A stretch of 20,662 bases of DNA from Chloroflexota bacterium. GTDB lineage: Bacteria; Chloroflexota; Anaerolineae; B4-G1. Shown here in pieces: positions 1-6,220 of the stretch (position 1 is its first letter; each line of letters opens with the position of its first letter). The notes beneath the pieces were generated by a model, which saw nothing but the letters and a program-made list of their open reading frames with translations, was not told the DNA's origin and did no database searches. The DNA lies in NCBI GenBank assembly GCA_003648125.1, contig QMOE01000004.1, positions 1 through 20,662 of the forward strand, in the 5' to 3' direction. Both the position numbers and the translations under genes were made by a program.

Positions 1-406
1 AGAGCCGAGCGCAGTGATCCGCATTGTTCGTTTTGATCACCGCGCGGGCGAATTTCTGCAAGAGATAATTTTCCTCGTTGGTACACTTGGCCGAAGCCAG
101 GAAGCCAATGGAATCAGGGCCGGACTCGCCGTGGATGGTGGCGAGTTTCTCAGCTACCCGCGTCAGTGCCTCGTCCCACGTCGCCTCCACGAAATTATCG
201 CCCCGCCGGATGAGGGGTGTCTTTAGCCGCTCGGGGTGATTGACGAAGGAGGCGGCGTTCCAACCCTTGATACACAGCTTGCCTCGGCTGATAGGGTGCT
301 CTTTGGCGGGGAGCACCCCCACGATTTCTCCATCCAGCACCTGGAGGTAAAGGCCGCAACCGCAGCCGCAGTAGACACAGGTGGTGAGTACGTTTTTGTA
401 TTCCAT
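1..406 (-). CDS. fdhA: Formate dehydrogenase alpha subunit, N-terminal part (cut by window edge)
   Basis: This is the first 135 residues of a molybdopterin/tungstopterin oxidoreductase that would oxidise formate or reduce CO2. Translation from the ATG at 406 gives MEYKNVLTTC followed by C10-x2-C13-x3-C17 and, after 27 residues, C45; this is the N-terminal [4Fe-4S] motif of the FdhA/FdhF family. The fragment ends in NNADHCARL, the segment just before the catalytic Sec/Cys (compare CARVU in E. coli FdhF). The next codon starts with T, as TGA, TGC and TGT all do. No signal peptide or twin-arginine motif is present, so a cytosolic enzyme is expected. AGGAG lies about 7 nt before the ATG, and the start is 14 nt after the stop of the upstream iron-sulfur gene, so it belongs to the hdr operon. 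A related molybdopterin enzyme is possible, but the motif and neighbours favour formate dehydrogenase. Confidence 0.9.
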   Translation of the reverse strand, partial: MEYKNVLTTCVYCGCGCGLYLQVLDGEIVGVLPAKEHPISRGKLCIKGWNAASFVNHPERLKTPLIRRGDNFVEATWDEALTRVAEKLATIHGESGPDSIGFLASAKCTNEENYLLQKFARAVIKTNNADHCARL

Positions 407-420
407 AGGCGTCTCCTCTA

Positions 421-1212
421 TTACTCCAACGTCAGCGAGAGCGGTGGCTCGGCGGCAATGTCGGCCCCCGGCGTATAGTTCAGCAGTTTGCCTACGTCGC
501 GCCGCATCAGATCGTAGAGCACGGTCAAGGGAATGTGGGCCGGGCAGACTAATTCGCACTGGCGGCAGGCGACACAGCGGCCGGCCATGTGCATGGCCCG
601 GATGAGGTGGAAGGTGGGAAAGGGCGGGGCCAGCACGCCCGGCTCCACCCAGGCCGGGTCTTCCAGGGCGCAGGACTCGCAAAAGCACTCGGGGCAGATG
701 TTGCGGCAGCCATAACATTTGATGCACTTGCGGAACTGGTGCTTCCAAAAGACACGCCGCTCCTCCAGCGACATATCGTCGTACTCGGCGACCATCGGGT
801 TGGGCGGCGCGCCCGGAACCGGAGCGCCGATCAATTCGGCCTGGGGCCACTGTTCGAGGTCGGGGGCCGGGTCGGCGCAGTGGCACTCTTCCGCTTCCTC
901 GGCAGTACAGGCCACCCCTAGCAGGTACAACCGTTCGGGGTCAATCTGGTTCCGCTTGGCCATCTCCACCAGGGCGCGCGAGTCGCAGCCCCGGGCCACG
1001 ATGCCGAAACGGGCCTCTGGGAACCGCTTCTGCAGCATCGAGACTGTGGTGGAGAGCGGGTAGCGGGGGCTGAGCACCAGTTGTGAAAGATCATCCCCCG
1101 CGTGGAAAAGGTAGGGCGCGGTTCCCTCGGTCGTCCGCCGCAATCCCACCACGCCGTCCAGTTCCTGCAACTTGTCCGCCACGTGGGCGCGTATTTCTTC
1201 TATCGTGCTCAT
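421..1212 (-). CDS. Iron-sulfur protein with two [4Fe-4S] motifs, probable electron link between FdhA and MvhD/HdrA
   Basis: A 263-residue protein. Residues 1-110 hold an alpha/beta region with VARGCDSRAL (72-81) and LLGVACTAEEAEECHC (97-112). The second half carries C163-x2-C166-x2-C169-x3-C173, three further cysteines C176, C178 and C181, then C213-x2-C216-x2-C219-x3-C223. These are two cubane-cluster sites plus extra cysteines. The general look recalls beta subunits of the F420-hydrogenase/formate dehydrogenase (FrhB/FdhB) type found beside Hdr genes, but I do not recognise a firm family name. The ATG at 1212 overlaps the mvhD stop (ATGA), which sets the start; a longer open frame reaching to 1581 only shadows mvhD. 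Its place between mvhD and fdhA suggests that it passes electrons between formate dehydrogenase and the Hdr core (inference). No membrane segment is seen. Confidence 0.8.
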   Translation of the reverse strand: MSTIEEIRAHVADKLQELDGVVGLRRTTEGTAPYLFHAGDDLSQLVLSPRYPLSTTVSMLQKRFPEARFGIVARGCDSRALVEMAKRNQIDPERLYLLGVACTAEEAEECHCADPAPDLEQWPQAELIGAPVPGAPPNPMVAEYDDMSLEERRVFWKHQFRKCIKCYGCRNICPECFCESCALEDPAWVEPGVLAPPFPTFHLIRAMHMAGRCVACRQCELVCPAHIPLTVLYDLMRRDVGKLLNYTPGADIAAEPPLSLTLE

Positions 1213-1643
1213 TCCGCTATCTCCTCCGCGATCGGCCCCAGCGCCCGCACCGTCTCCACAAACTCTTTTGTCACGTGGGCGAACTTGGGCGCTTCCGCCG
1301 ACGAGACCCAATCCAGCCGCAGCCGGTCTGGGTTGATGCCGATGTAACCCAAGAGGTTGCGCACCAGCGGCATGCGCTTGGCGGTGCGGTGATTGCCGCT
1401 GATGTAGTGACAGTCGCCGATGTGACAACCCAGCACTAGCACCCCGTCCGCCCCGGAGCGGAAGGCCCGCAGCACCATCTCCGGCGAGACTCGCCCCGAG
1501 CACATCACGCGGATGGGCAGCACATTGGCCGGCGATTCCATCCGCGCTATGCCAGCATTGTCCGCCCCAGCGTAGGAGCACCAGTTACAGAGAAAAGCGA
1601 CGATTCGGGGTTCAAAGTTTGGTTGCTCAATTGATTGATTCAT
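1209..1643 (-). CDS. mvhD: MvhD-type hydrogenase/heterodisulfide reductase delta subunit
   Basis: A 144-residue [2Fe-2S] protein of the MvhD/VhuD family, which docks on HdrA and feeds electrons from a hydrogenase or formate dehydrogenase to its bifurcating FAD. Family marks are FLCNWCSYAGAD (C19, C22), RVMCSGRV (C48) and LGCHIGDCHY (C73, C78). The position that is Sec in some methanogen VhuD proteins is an ordinary Cys here. Length is normal. AGGAGG ends about 9 nt before the ATG and overlaps the hdrA TAG stop, indicating translational coupling; the 3' end overlaps the next gene by ATGA. Because no hydrogenase gene follows and fdhA does, the donor is more likely formate than H2 (inference from context). 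Confidence 0.93.
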   Translation of the reverse strand: MNQSIEQPNFEPRIVAFLCNWCSYAGADNAGIARMESPANVLPIRVMCSGRVSPEMVLRAFRSGADGVLVLGCHIGDCHYISGNHRTAKRMPLVRNLLGYIGINPDRLRLDWVSSAEAPKFAHVTKEFVETVRALGPIAEEIAE

Positions 1644-1656
1644 TGTGACGATCCTC

Positions 1657-3612
1657 CTACGCCGTCAACGCCAACAGCCCATCTATCTGGGCCACGATTT
1701 CCTCGTCGGTAAAGTGGAGCGCGGTGATGGCTCCGGCCGGGCAGGTGGCGACGCAGGTGCCGCAACCGTGGCACAGCGCCGGGTTGACCTCCGCTTTCCC
1801 ATCGGCGTTGCGGGCGATGGCGGTGTAGGGGCAAGATATGATGCACTCGCCGCAGCCGACGCACTCGTCCTGATTCACCACGGCAACTGTGGGCGAGATG
1901 GTGACCTCGCCCTGGTTGAACATCCGCACCGCCTCGAGAGCCGCCGCCCCGGCGTGGGCCACCGTGTCGGGCACATCGCGCGGCCCCTGGGCGCAGCCGG
2001 CCAAAAAGATACCCGCCGTGGCGGTCTCCACCGGGCGCAGTTTGGGATGCGCCTCGGCGAACCAGCCATCGGGTGTGCGGCCCAGGCCAAAGATAGAGGC
2101 CACCCGGTCAGAGTCGGGATGCGGCTCGATAGCCGTCGCCAGGACGACCATATCCACATCGGCGGCCACCAGGCGTCCCAGATTGGCGTCATCTCCCTTC
2201 ACCCGCAGTTTGCCGTCGGGTAGAATCTCGACCTCGGCTCCGCGCCCGCGGATGAACGTGACACCCTCCTCCTGCACTCGCTCGTAGAACTCTTCGTAAG
2301 CCTTGCCAAAGGCCCGCATGTCCATGTAAAATTCGTACACCTCGGCCCCGGTTTTATCGCGCACTAGATGGGCCTGCTTGAGCGAGTACATGCAGCAGAC
2401 ACGGGAGCAATACTCGTGCGCGTTGTGGTCGCGGCTGCCAACGCAATGGATGATGGCCACCCGCTCCGGCTTTTTCCCCTCGGCGGTCAGAATCTCCCCG
2501 CCGGTGGGGCCGCCCGCGCTGGAGAGCCGCTCAAACTGCAAGCCGGTGATGATGTTGGGCGAGAGGCCGTAAGAGTACTGCGGCAGTTGCACGGGGTCCC
2601 ACATCCCAAACCCGGTGGCGACGATGATGGCCCCCACATCCACATCCAGCAACTCGTCTTTTTGTTCGTAATCAATCGCCCCGGTGGGGCAACTCTTTTC
2701 GCATATCTTGCAGCGTCCTTTGGTAAAATAGAGACAGGCATCCCGGTCAATCACCGGTATGTTGGGGATAGATTGAGCGAAAGGAAAATAGATGGCTTTG
2801 CGTTTACCCATCCCGGCCTCGAATCCGGTGTCCAGCACCTTGCGGGGACACTTTTCCTGGCATGTGCCGCAGCCGGTGCACAAGTCCGCGTTCACCGACC
2901 GCGCCCGCTTGCGGATGCGGGCGCTAAAGTTGCCCACGTAGCCCGAGATTTCCTCGACCTCACTGTAGGTCAGGAGTGTGATGTTGGGATGCCGACCGGC
3001 ATCCATCATTTTGGGGCCAAGAATTCAGGTGCTACAGTCGAGAGTGGGAAAGGTCTTGTCCAGTTGAGCCATGTGGCCGCCGATGGTCGGCTCCCGCTCC
3101 ACCAAATAGACCTGGTAGCCAGAGTCAGCGATGGAGAGCGCCGCCTGGATACCGGCAATGCCCCCACCCACCACCAGCGCCGCCTGAGTGACCGGTTCCT
3201 GGCGCGATTCCAGCGGGGCGTGGTAAGCCACCCGCGCCACCGCCGAACGAACCAGCCGTTTGGCTTTTCCCGTCGCCGCAACTTTATCATGGGTGATCCA
3301 GGAGACGTGCTCGCGGATGTTTGCCATCTCAAAGAAATAGGGGTTCATCCCAGCGCCCGCCACCGCCCGCCGGAAGGTCGGCTCGTGCATGCGGGGGGTG
3401 CAGGAGGCGACCACGACCCGGTTCAGCCCCAGTTCTCGGATGTCAGCCTGGATCAGCTCCTGGCCCGGCTCGGAGCACATGTACTTGTACACGCGGGCGA
3501 CGGTGACGCCGGGCATACCCCCGGCCATCTCTGCCACCGCCTCCACATCCACCGTGGCCGAGATGTTGGTGCCGCACTCGCAAACGTAAACGCCGATTCG
3601 AGGTTCTTCCAT
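1657..3612 (-). CDS. hdrA: Heterodisulfide reductase subunit A, predicted selenoprotein (TGA at 3025-3027 read as Sec)
   Basis: HdrA is the FAD and iron-sulfur hub of Hdr complexes and the likely site of electron bifurcation. Reading through one in-frame TGA gives 651 residues, the usual HdrA length. The N-terminal domain has C11-E-C13; the FAD dinucleotide fold GGGIAG is at 149-154; then comes DCST-U196-ILGPKM, where most homologues have Cys in the same place (DCSxCILxPKM). After it come [11 protein letters not shown] (245-255), a Cys-rich insert near 293-308, HEYCSRVCC in the second FAD half, and two C-terminal ferredoxin motifs at 584-594 and 614-624. Homology continues across the TGA without gap or frame change, so a nonsense mutation is unlikely. 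A SECIS-like hairpin follows the codon. GGAG precedes the ATG at 3612 and overlaps the hdrB stop. Without selenium insertion the product would stop after residue 195. Confidence 0.92.
2982..3024 (-). promoter_or_regulatory. Putative bacterial SECIS element in hdrA mRNA
   Basis: Just after the in-frame TGA (3025-3027) the mRNA can fold GGAUGCC-GGUC-GGCAUCC (3004 to 2987): seven perfect pairs closed on a four-base loop. A weaker lower stem, UGAU with AUCA across a four-base bulge, can extend it. The loop begins 27 nt after the TGA. The GGUC loop matches the core of the E. coli fdhF SECIS loop (AGGUCU) that SelB binds. Spacing and loop fit known bacterial SECIS rules; recognition by this organism's SelB is inferred. 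Confidence 0.78.
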
Positions 3613-3624
3613 AGGGTGAACTCC

Positions 3625-4509
3625 TTACGCAGCTTTTGCTTCTGTCAATCGTTCCAACACCGGTTTCACCGAAACCACGTGCCGCTTGAACATCATCGCG
3701 CTCTCCGGCAAGCCAAAAGCCAGCCCCATCAACTGGGGCAGGAAGAGAATGGGAATACGCACCTCGCGCCCCAACTCTTGCGAGACCTTGCCCTGGTAAC
3801 TATCCAGGTTCATGTGGCACATCGGGCAAACGGTGGCGACGCAGTCAGCAGGCTCGCACGCCTCCAGCACCGAAGAGGTCATCTTGACCCCCAACTCTGG
3901 CTTGGTGGTCAACAGCGACGTGCCGCAACAGGAAGCCTCCCGGTTGTGATTGTGGACTGTAGCCCCCAGCGCCTCCAACACCGCGATCATCGAGGTGGGC
4001 CGCTGGTCATCGTCGAAGGGGCTGTAGGGGCGGACGGTCTGGCAGCCATAGTAGGGCGCGACGGTCAGGCCGGTCAGCGGACGCTTGACCAGGGCGGTAA
4101 CTTCCTCTACCGTGAAATCGTTCGCCAGCACGTCCATCACATGCCGCGCCACCGCCTGCCCGTGATACGTCACCCCTTCTACATCCAGCGCCTGGTTGAT
4201 CGTCGCCAGAGTGGTGGGGTCGGCGGCGGCCTCCATCGTGCGGCGAAAGTTGGTGTAACAGGCGCTACAGACCGTCAGCACGTCCCATCCCTCCCGGCTC
4301 TGCTCCGCCAGGGCCAGGTTGCGAGCCGGGAGCACCAACCCCAAAAGGTCGCTCATAACCGAGGCCGCGCTGGCCCCGCAGCAGGTCCAATCTTGCAATT
4401 CCTTTACTTCTGCACCCAGCGCTTCCAGCACCGCCAGTGTGGAGACTTTGTACTCTAAGGCGGAACTATCCTGCGAGCAGCCGGGATAAAAGAGATATTT
4501 TCGAGTCAT
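3625..4509 (-). CDS. hdrB: Heterodisulfide reductase subunit B (CCG-domain protein)
   Basis: A 294-residue HdrB, the subunit that reduces the disulfide in methanogens through two noncubane [4Fe-4S] clusters. Both CCG domains are complete: C11, C43-C44 (WTCCGAS), C81-x2-C84, and C155, C193-C194 (ASCCGTS), C227-x2-C230. The retained ligands imply a working catalytic centre. In bacteria without CoM/CoB the natural substrate is not known; another disulfide or a different acceptor is possible. The ATG overlaps the hdrC stop by four bases (ATGA), so the two are translationally coupled. The gene stops 12 nt before hdrA, with the hdrA ribosome site inside its stop region. No membrane segment is seen, consistent with the soluble HdrABC type. 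Confidence 0.95.
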   Translation of the reverse strand: MTRKYLFYPGCSQDSSALEYKVSTLAVLEALGAEVKELQDWTCCGASAASVMSDLLGLVLPARNLALAEQSREGWDVLTVCSACYTNFRRTMEAAADPTTLATINQALDVEGVTYHGQAVARHVMDVLANDFTVEEVTALVKRPLTGLTVAPYYGCQTVRPYSPFDDDQRPTSMIAVLEALGATVHNHNREASCCGTSLLTTKPELGVKMTSSVLEACEPADCVATVCPMCHMNLDSYQGKVSQELGREVRIPILFLPQLMGLAFGLPESAMMFKRHVVSVKPVLERLTEAKAA

Positions 4510-5084
4510 CGCTGCCCCTCCAATTCCGCTACCCGCTCGAACAGTTTATCGAACCGCCCTCTGCCGCCCAGTTTGGGCATCTCCGGGTGGACCTTGCCCC
4601 GGCTCATCAACGTCAGCCCCAGGCCAGCGAAACCGAACGCGCTCAAGGGGTTGCCTTGCAGAAAGTAGCGCACCATGAATTCCACCTCCCGCATGCGTCC
4701 GTAGCGGCGGACGACGGCGGTGAAGGCGCGGTAGAAGGCCGCACTTTCCCGCGAGGCAGCCATCTGCCGCTTGAGGGCCATCTCTTTCAGGCGGGTGATG
4801 GTCTCAGTGAGAGGAATTCCGCGCGGGCAGCGCACCTGGCACTGGTAGCAGAGGCTACACAGCCACATCGTCTTGGAGCGTAGTACCTCCTCCTCCATCC
4901 CCAGTTGCACCATGCGCCACATACGGCGCGGACTCAGTTCCATCGCCGGGGCAGCGGGGCAGGAGGCGGTGCAGGTTCCGCACTGGATACAACGGCGGAG
5001 CAGCCGCCCGTCTGGGGAGAGATGGTCTACGAAAGTGGAGTCTCGCTTCACTGTGGTCAGGTTAACGATCTCGGAAGTCGCCAT
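4506..5084 (-). CDS. hdrC: Heterodisulfide reductase subunit C
   Basis: A 192-residue HdrC, the ferredoxin-like subunit that carries electrons from HdrA to HdrB. Two [4Fe-4S] motifs are seen: C32-x2-C35-x2-C38-x3-C42 (RRCIQCGTCTASCP) and C76-x2-C79-x2-C82-x3-C86 (LCSLCYQCQVRCP), followed by a helical C-terminal domain. I chose the ATG at 5084 because AGGAGG sits about 8 nt upstream; the open frame continues to 5207, but that stretch holds the promoter and has no family similarity. It is the first gene of the operon hdrC-hdrB-hdrA-mvhD-FeS-fdhA and overlaps hdrB by ATGA. Confidence 0.95.
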   Translation of the reverse strand: MATSEIVNLTTVKRDSTFVDHLSPDGRLLRRCIQCGTCTASCPAAPAMELSPRRMWRMVQLGMEEEVLRSKTMWLCSLCYQCQVRCPRGIPLTETITRLKEMALKRQMAASRESAAFYRAFTAVVRRYGRMREVEFMVRYFLQGNPLSAFGFAGLGLTLMSRGKVHPEMPKLGGRGRFDKLFERVAELEGQR

Positions 5085-5135
5085 AAAAGGCCCTCCTGTG
5101 GTGTGATGAGTGAAACGTGATACATATCGACCGAA

Positions 5136-5164
5136 AGTGTACCACAAGTAGCGAATTAGGTCAA
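5136..5164 (-). promoter_or_regulatory. Promoter of the hdrCBA-mvhD-fdh operon
   Basis: On the minus strand TTGACC (5164-5159) and TACACT (5141-5136) are separated by 17 nt, a good sigma-70-type match, and sit about 50 nt before the hdrC ATG. A 6-bp inverted repeat, GGAGCG at 5177-5182 with CGCTCC at 5191-5196, lies just upstream of the -35 box and could be an operator. No regulator is identified. Confidence 0.6.
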
Positions 5165-5201
5165 AAGAGACGCGACGGAGCGGACACGGTCGCTCCAAAC
5201 A

Positions 5202-5243
5202 GAGCAAGAAACCAGGCTTTTCGGAAAAAACCTGGTTTCGCTC
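5202..5243. repeat. Palindromic repeat with GAAACCAGG arms, copy 1
   Basis: GAGC-AA-GAAACCAGG (5202-5216) pairs with CCTGGTTTC-GCTC (5231-5243) around a 14-base T- and A-rich loop. The same arms occur at 10154-10184. The copy lies upstream of the hdrC promoter, where it could end read-through from the hydrolase operon. Confidence 0.75.
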
Positions 5244-5251
5244 AAGGCGGT

Positions 5252-5286
5252 GTAACTGCTCAAGTGCCGGGCATCTGAGCAGTTAC
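5252..5286. repeat. Perfect 11-bp inverted repeat
   Basis: GTAACTGCTCA (5252-5262) and TGAGCAGTTAC (5276-5286) are exact reverse complements with a 13-base loop. No T-run follows on either strand, so it looks like a dispersed palindromic repeat rather than a simple terminator. No second copy is seen in this window. Confidence 0.7.
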
Positions 5287-5299
5287 AAGGCAGTTAGCA

Positions 5300-5438
5300 C
5301 AACCACCCCAGCAATTCCCGTTATGGGTGAAAAGTTAGGTCGTAGCCGCGATTTCCAAATCGCGCAGGGCGCTTTACGCGGGAAAACAGACGCGATTTGG
5401 AAATCGCGGCTACAAAACGGGAATTGCTGCAACCACCC
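5300..5438. repeat. MITE-like palindromic element A with 9-bp direct repeats
   Basis: CAACCACCC occurs at 5300-5308 and again at 5430-5438. Between them (5309-5429, 121 bp) the ends are exact 14-bp inverted repeats, CAGCAATTCCCGTT and its complement. Inside is a perfect 23-bp inverted repeat (5342-5364 with 5391-5413) that starts GTAGCCGCGATTTCC. Inverted ends plus a direct repeat of the flanking DNA is the signature of a non-autonomous transposed element. It codes for nothing visible. Confidence 0.72.
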
Positions 5439-5461
5439 TACGTTACTCGTAGGAACCAGTG

Positions 5462-6217
5462 TCAAAACTCGTACTCGCCGAAATCCTGCGCCAGTTCCAC
5501 CGACCCGCCAAAGGTGGCAGCCGCCTCTTCGACCCAACGAGCGTACTTTTGGGGAGAGGGCCGGTAGTGGATCAGCACCAGGCGACCGGCGCCGGCCCGG
5601 CGGGCGATCTCTCCCGCCTGAGCTGCGCTAGAGTGGCCCAGCGTGTCCGTCGCCGCCTCGTGGATCAAGATGTCGGCGCCCCGCGCCAGTTCTACCACGG
5701 TGTCATACGGTTCAGTGTCACTAGAGTAAGTTAACACCTTCCCTGTGCGCTTATTCTCTATCCGCACTCCCATGGTAGGCACCAGATGCTTTACCGGTGC
5801 GCCGGTGATCCTAAATTCCTCGTTCTCCAACACCAGCGCGCCCACCTCTTCGGGCACAACGTGGCAGGGCATAGAGTACATCTCCGGCCATTCGTCTCGC
5901 CGGAACAGATCCATCATAATTTCGAACCGCTCCACCACGTCTTGCAGGCCGTACACGGGCAGCGGGTCGGTGCGTCCCAATAGCCAGATGTTGTTCAGCA
6001 AAATGGGGACACCAGAGACGTGATCGGGATGAAAGTGGGTAATTATCAGCCCGCGCAGCCGTTCGAAAGCGAGACCAACCTGCTGGATACGCACGAGGGG
6101 TCTATCGGCGCAATCAATCAAGAAAAAACCCTGTTCGCCCTCTAACGCCAGGTAAGTGTTGGCATGCGCTGCATTTGATACTACCGCCGCAGTTCCCAAA
6201 GTGATTACTTTTGCCAC
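5462..6217 (-). CDS. Metallo-beta-lactamase-fold hydrolase, RNase Z-like
   Basis: A 251-residue metal-dependent hydrolase. It shows the binuclear-site motif THFHPDH (H61, H63, D65, H66), a further histidine H144 (VKHLVP), the bridging aspartate D167 (YSSDTEP), GHSSA with H195, and H217 (LIHYRP). This set fits the RNase Z/AtsA-like branch, but the length lacks the long exosite arm of classical RNase Z, so tRNA processing is not assured and the substrate is unknown. The start is GTG at 6217, supported by GGAGG about 7 nt upstream and overlapping the stop of the permease gene; the genes are 3 nt apart and probably co-transcribed with the ABC exporter. Soluble, with no signal peptide. Confidence 0.85.
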   Translation of the reverse strand: MAKVITLGTAAVVSNAAHANTYLALEGEQGFFLIDCADRPLVRIQQVGLAFERLRGLIITHFHPDHVSGVPILLNNIWLLGRTDPLPVYGLQDVVERFEIMMDLFRRDEWPEMYSMPCHVVPEEVGALVLENEEFRITGAPVKHLVPTMGVRIENKRTGKVLTYSSDTEPYDTVVELARGADILIHEAATDTLGHSSAAQAGEIARRAGAGRLVLIHYRPSPQKYARWVEEAAATFGGSVELAQDFGEYEF

Positions 6218-6220
6218 GGG

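Larger units (their letters stand above)
5085..5461. other. Gene-free region between the hydrolase gene and hdrC, rich in palindromes
   Basis: These 377 bases hold no convincing gene. From the hdrC side they contain the operon promoter (5136-5164), a hairpin with GAAACCAGG arms (5202-5243), a perfect 11-bp palindrome (5252-5286), a 121-bp element with inverted ends and flanking direct repeats (5300-5438), and a small hairpin CCTACG/CGTAGG at 5437-5453 just after the hydrolase stop that might act as a weak terminator. Confidence 0.8.

Noticed and set aside
421..1581. A 386-residue version of the two-cluster protein starting at 1581
   Set aside because: The first 123 residues are the out-of-frame shadow of mvhD; the ATG at 1212 overlaps the mvhD stop and is the natural start.
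1657..3612. HdrA as two separate genes or a pseudogene broken by a nonsense codon
   Set aside because: The stop is TGA exactly at a conserved Cys known to be Sec in some homologues, a SECIS-like hairpin follows, there is no other lesion, and the piece after the TGA has no ribosome site of its own before the ATG at 3009.
2368..4458. A 696-codon open frame on the plus strand
   Set aside because: It lies antisense to hdrA and hdrB, whose minus-strand proteins are full-length and carry all cluster motifs. Its translation is His/Arg/Gly-rich with no recognisable domain, typical of a GC-rich shadow frame.
5252..5286. The 11-bp palindrome as the terminator of the hydrolase operon
   Set aside because: No U-run follows on the minus strand and it lies about 175 nt past the stop codon, beyond another element, so it is listed as a repeat only.
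5300..5453. A CRISPR array in the repeat-rich gap
   Set aside because: The repeats are inverted rather than regularly spaced direct repeats, only two direct copies of a 9-mer exist, and no cas genes are nearby.
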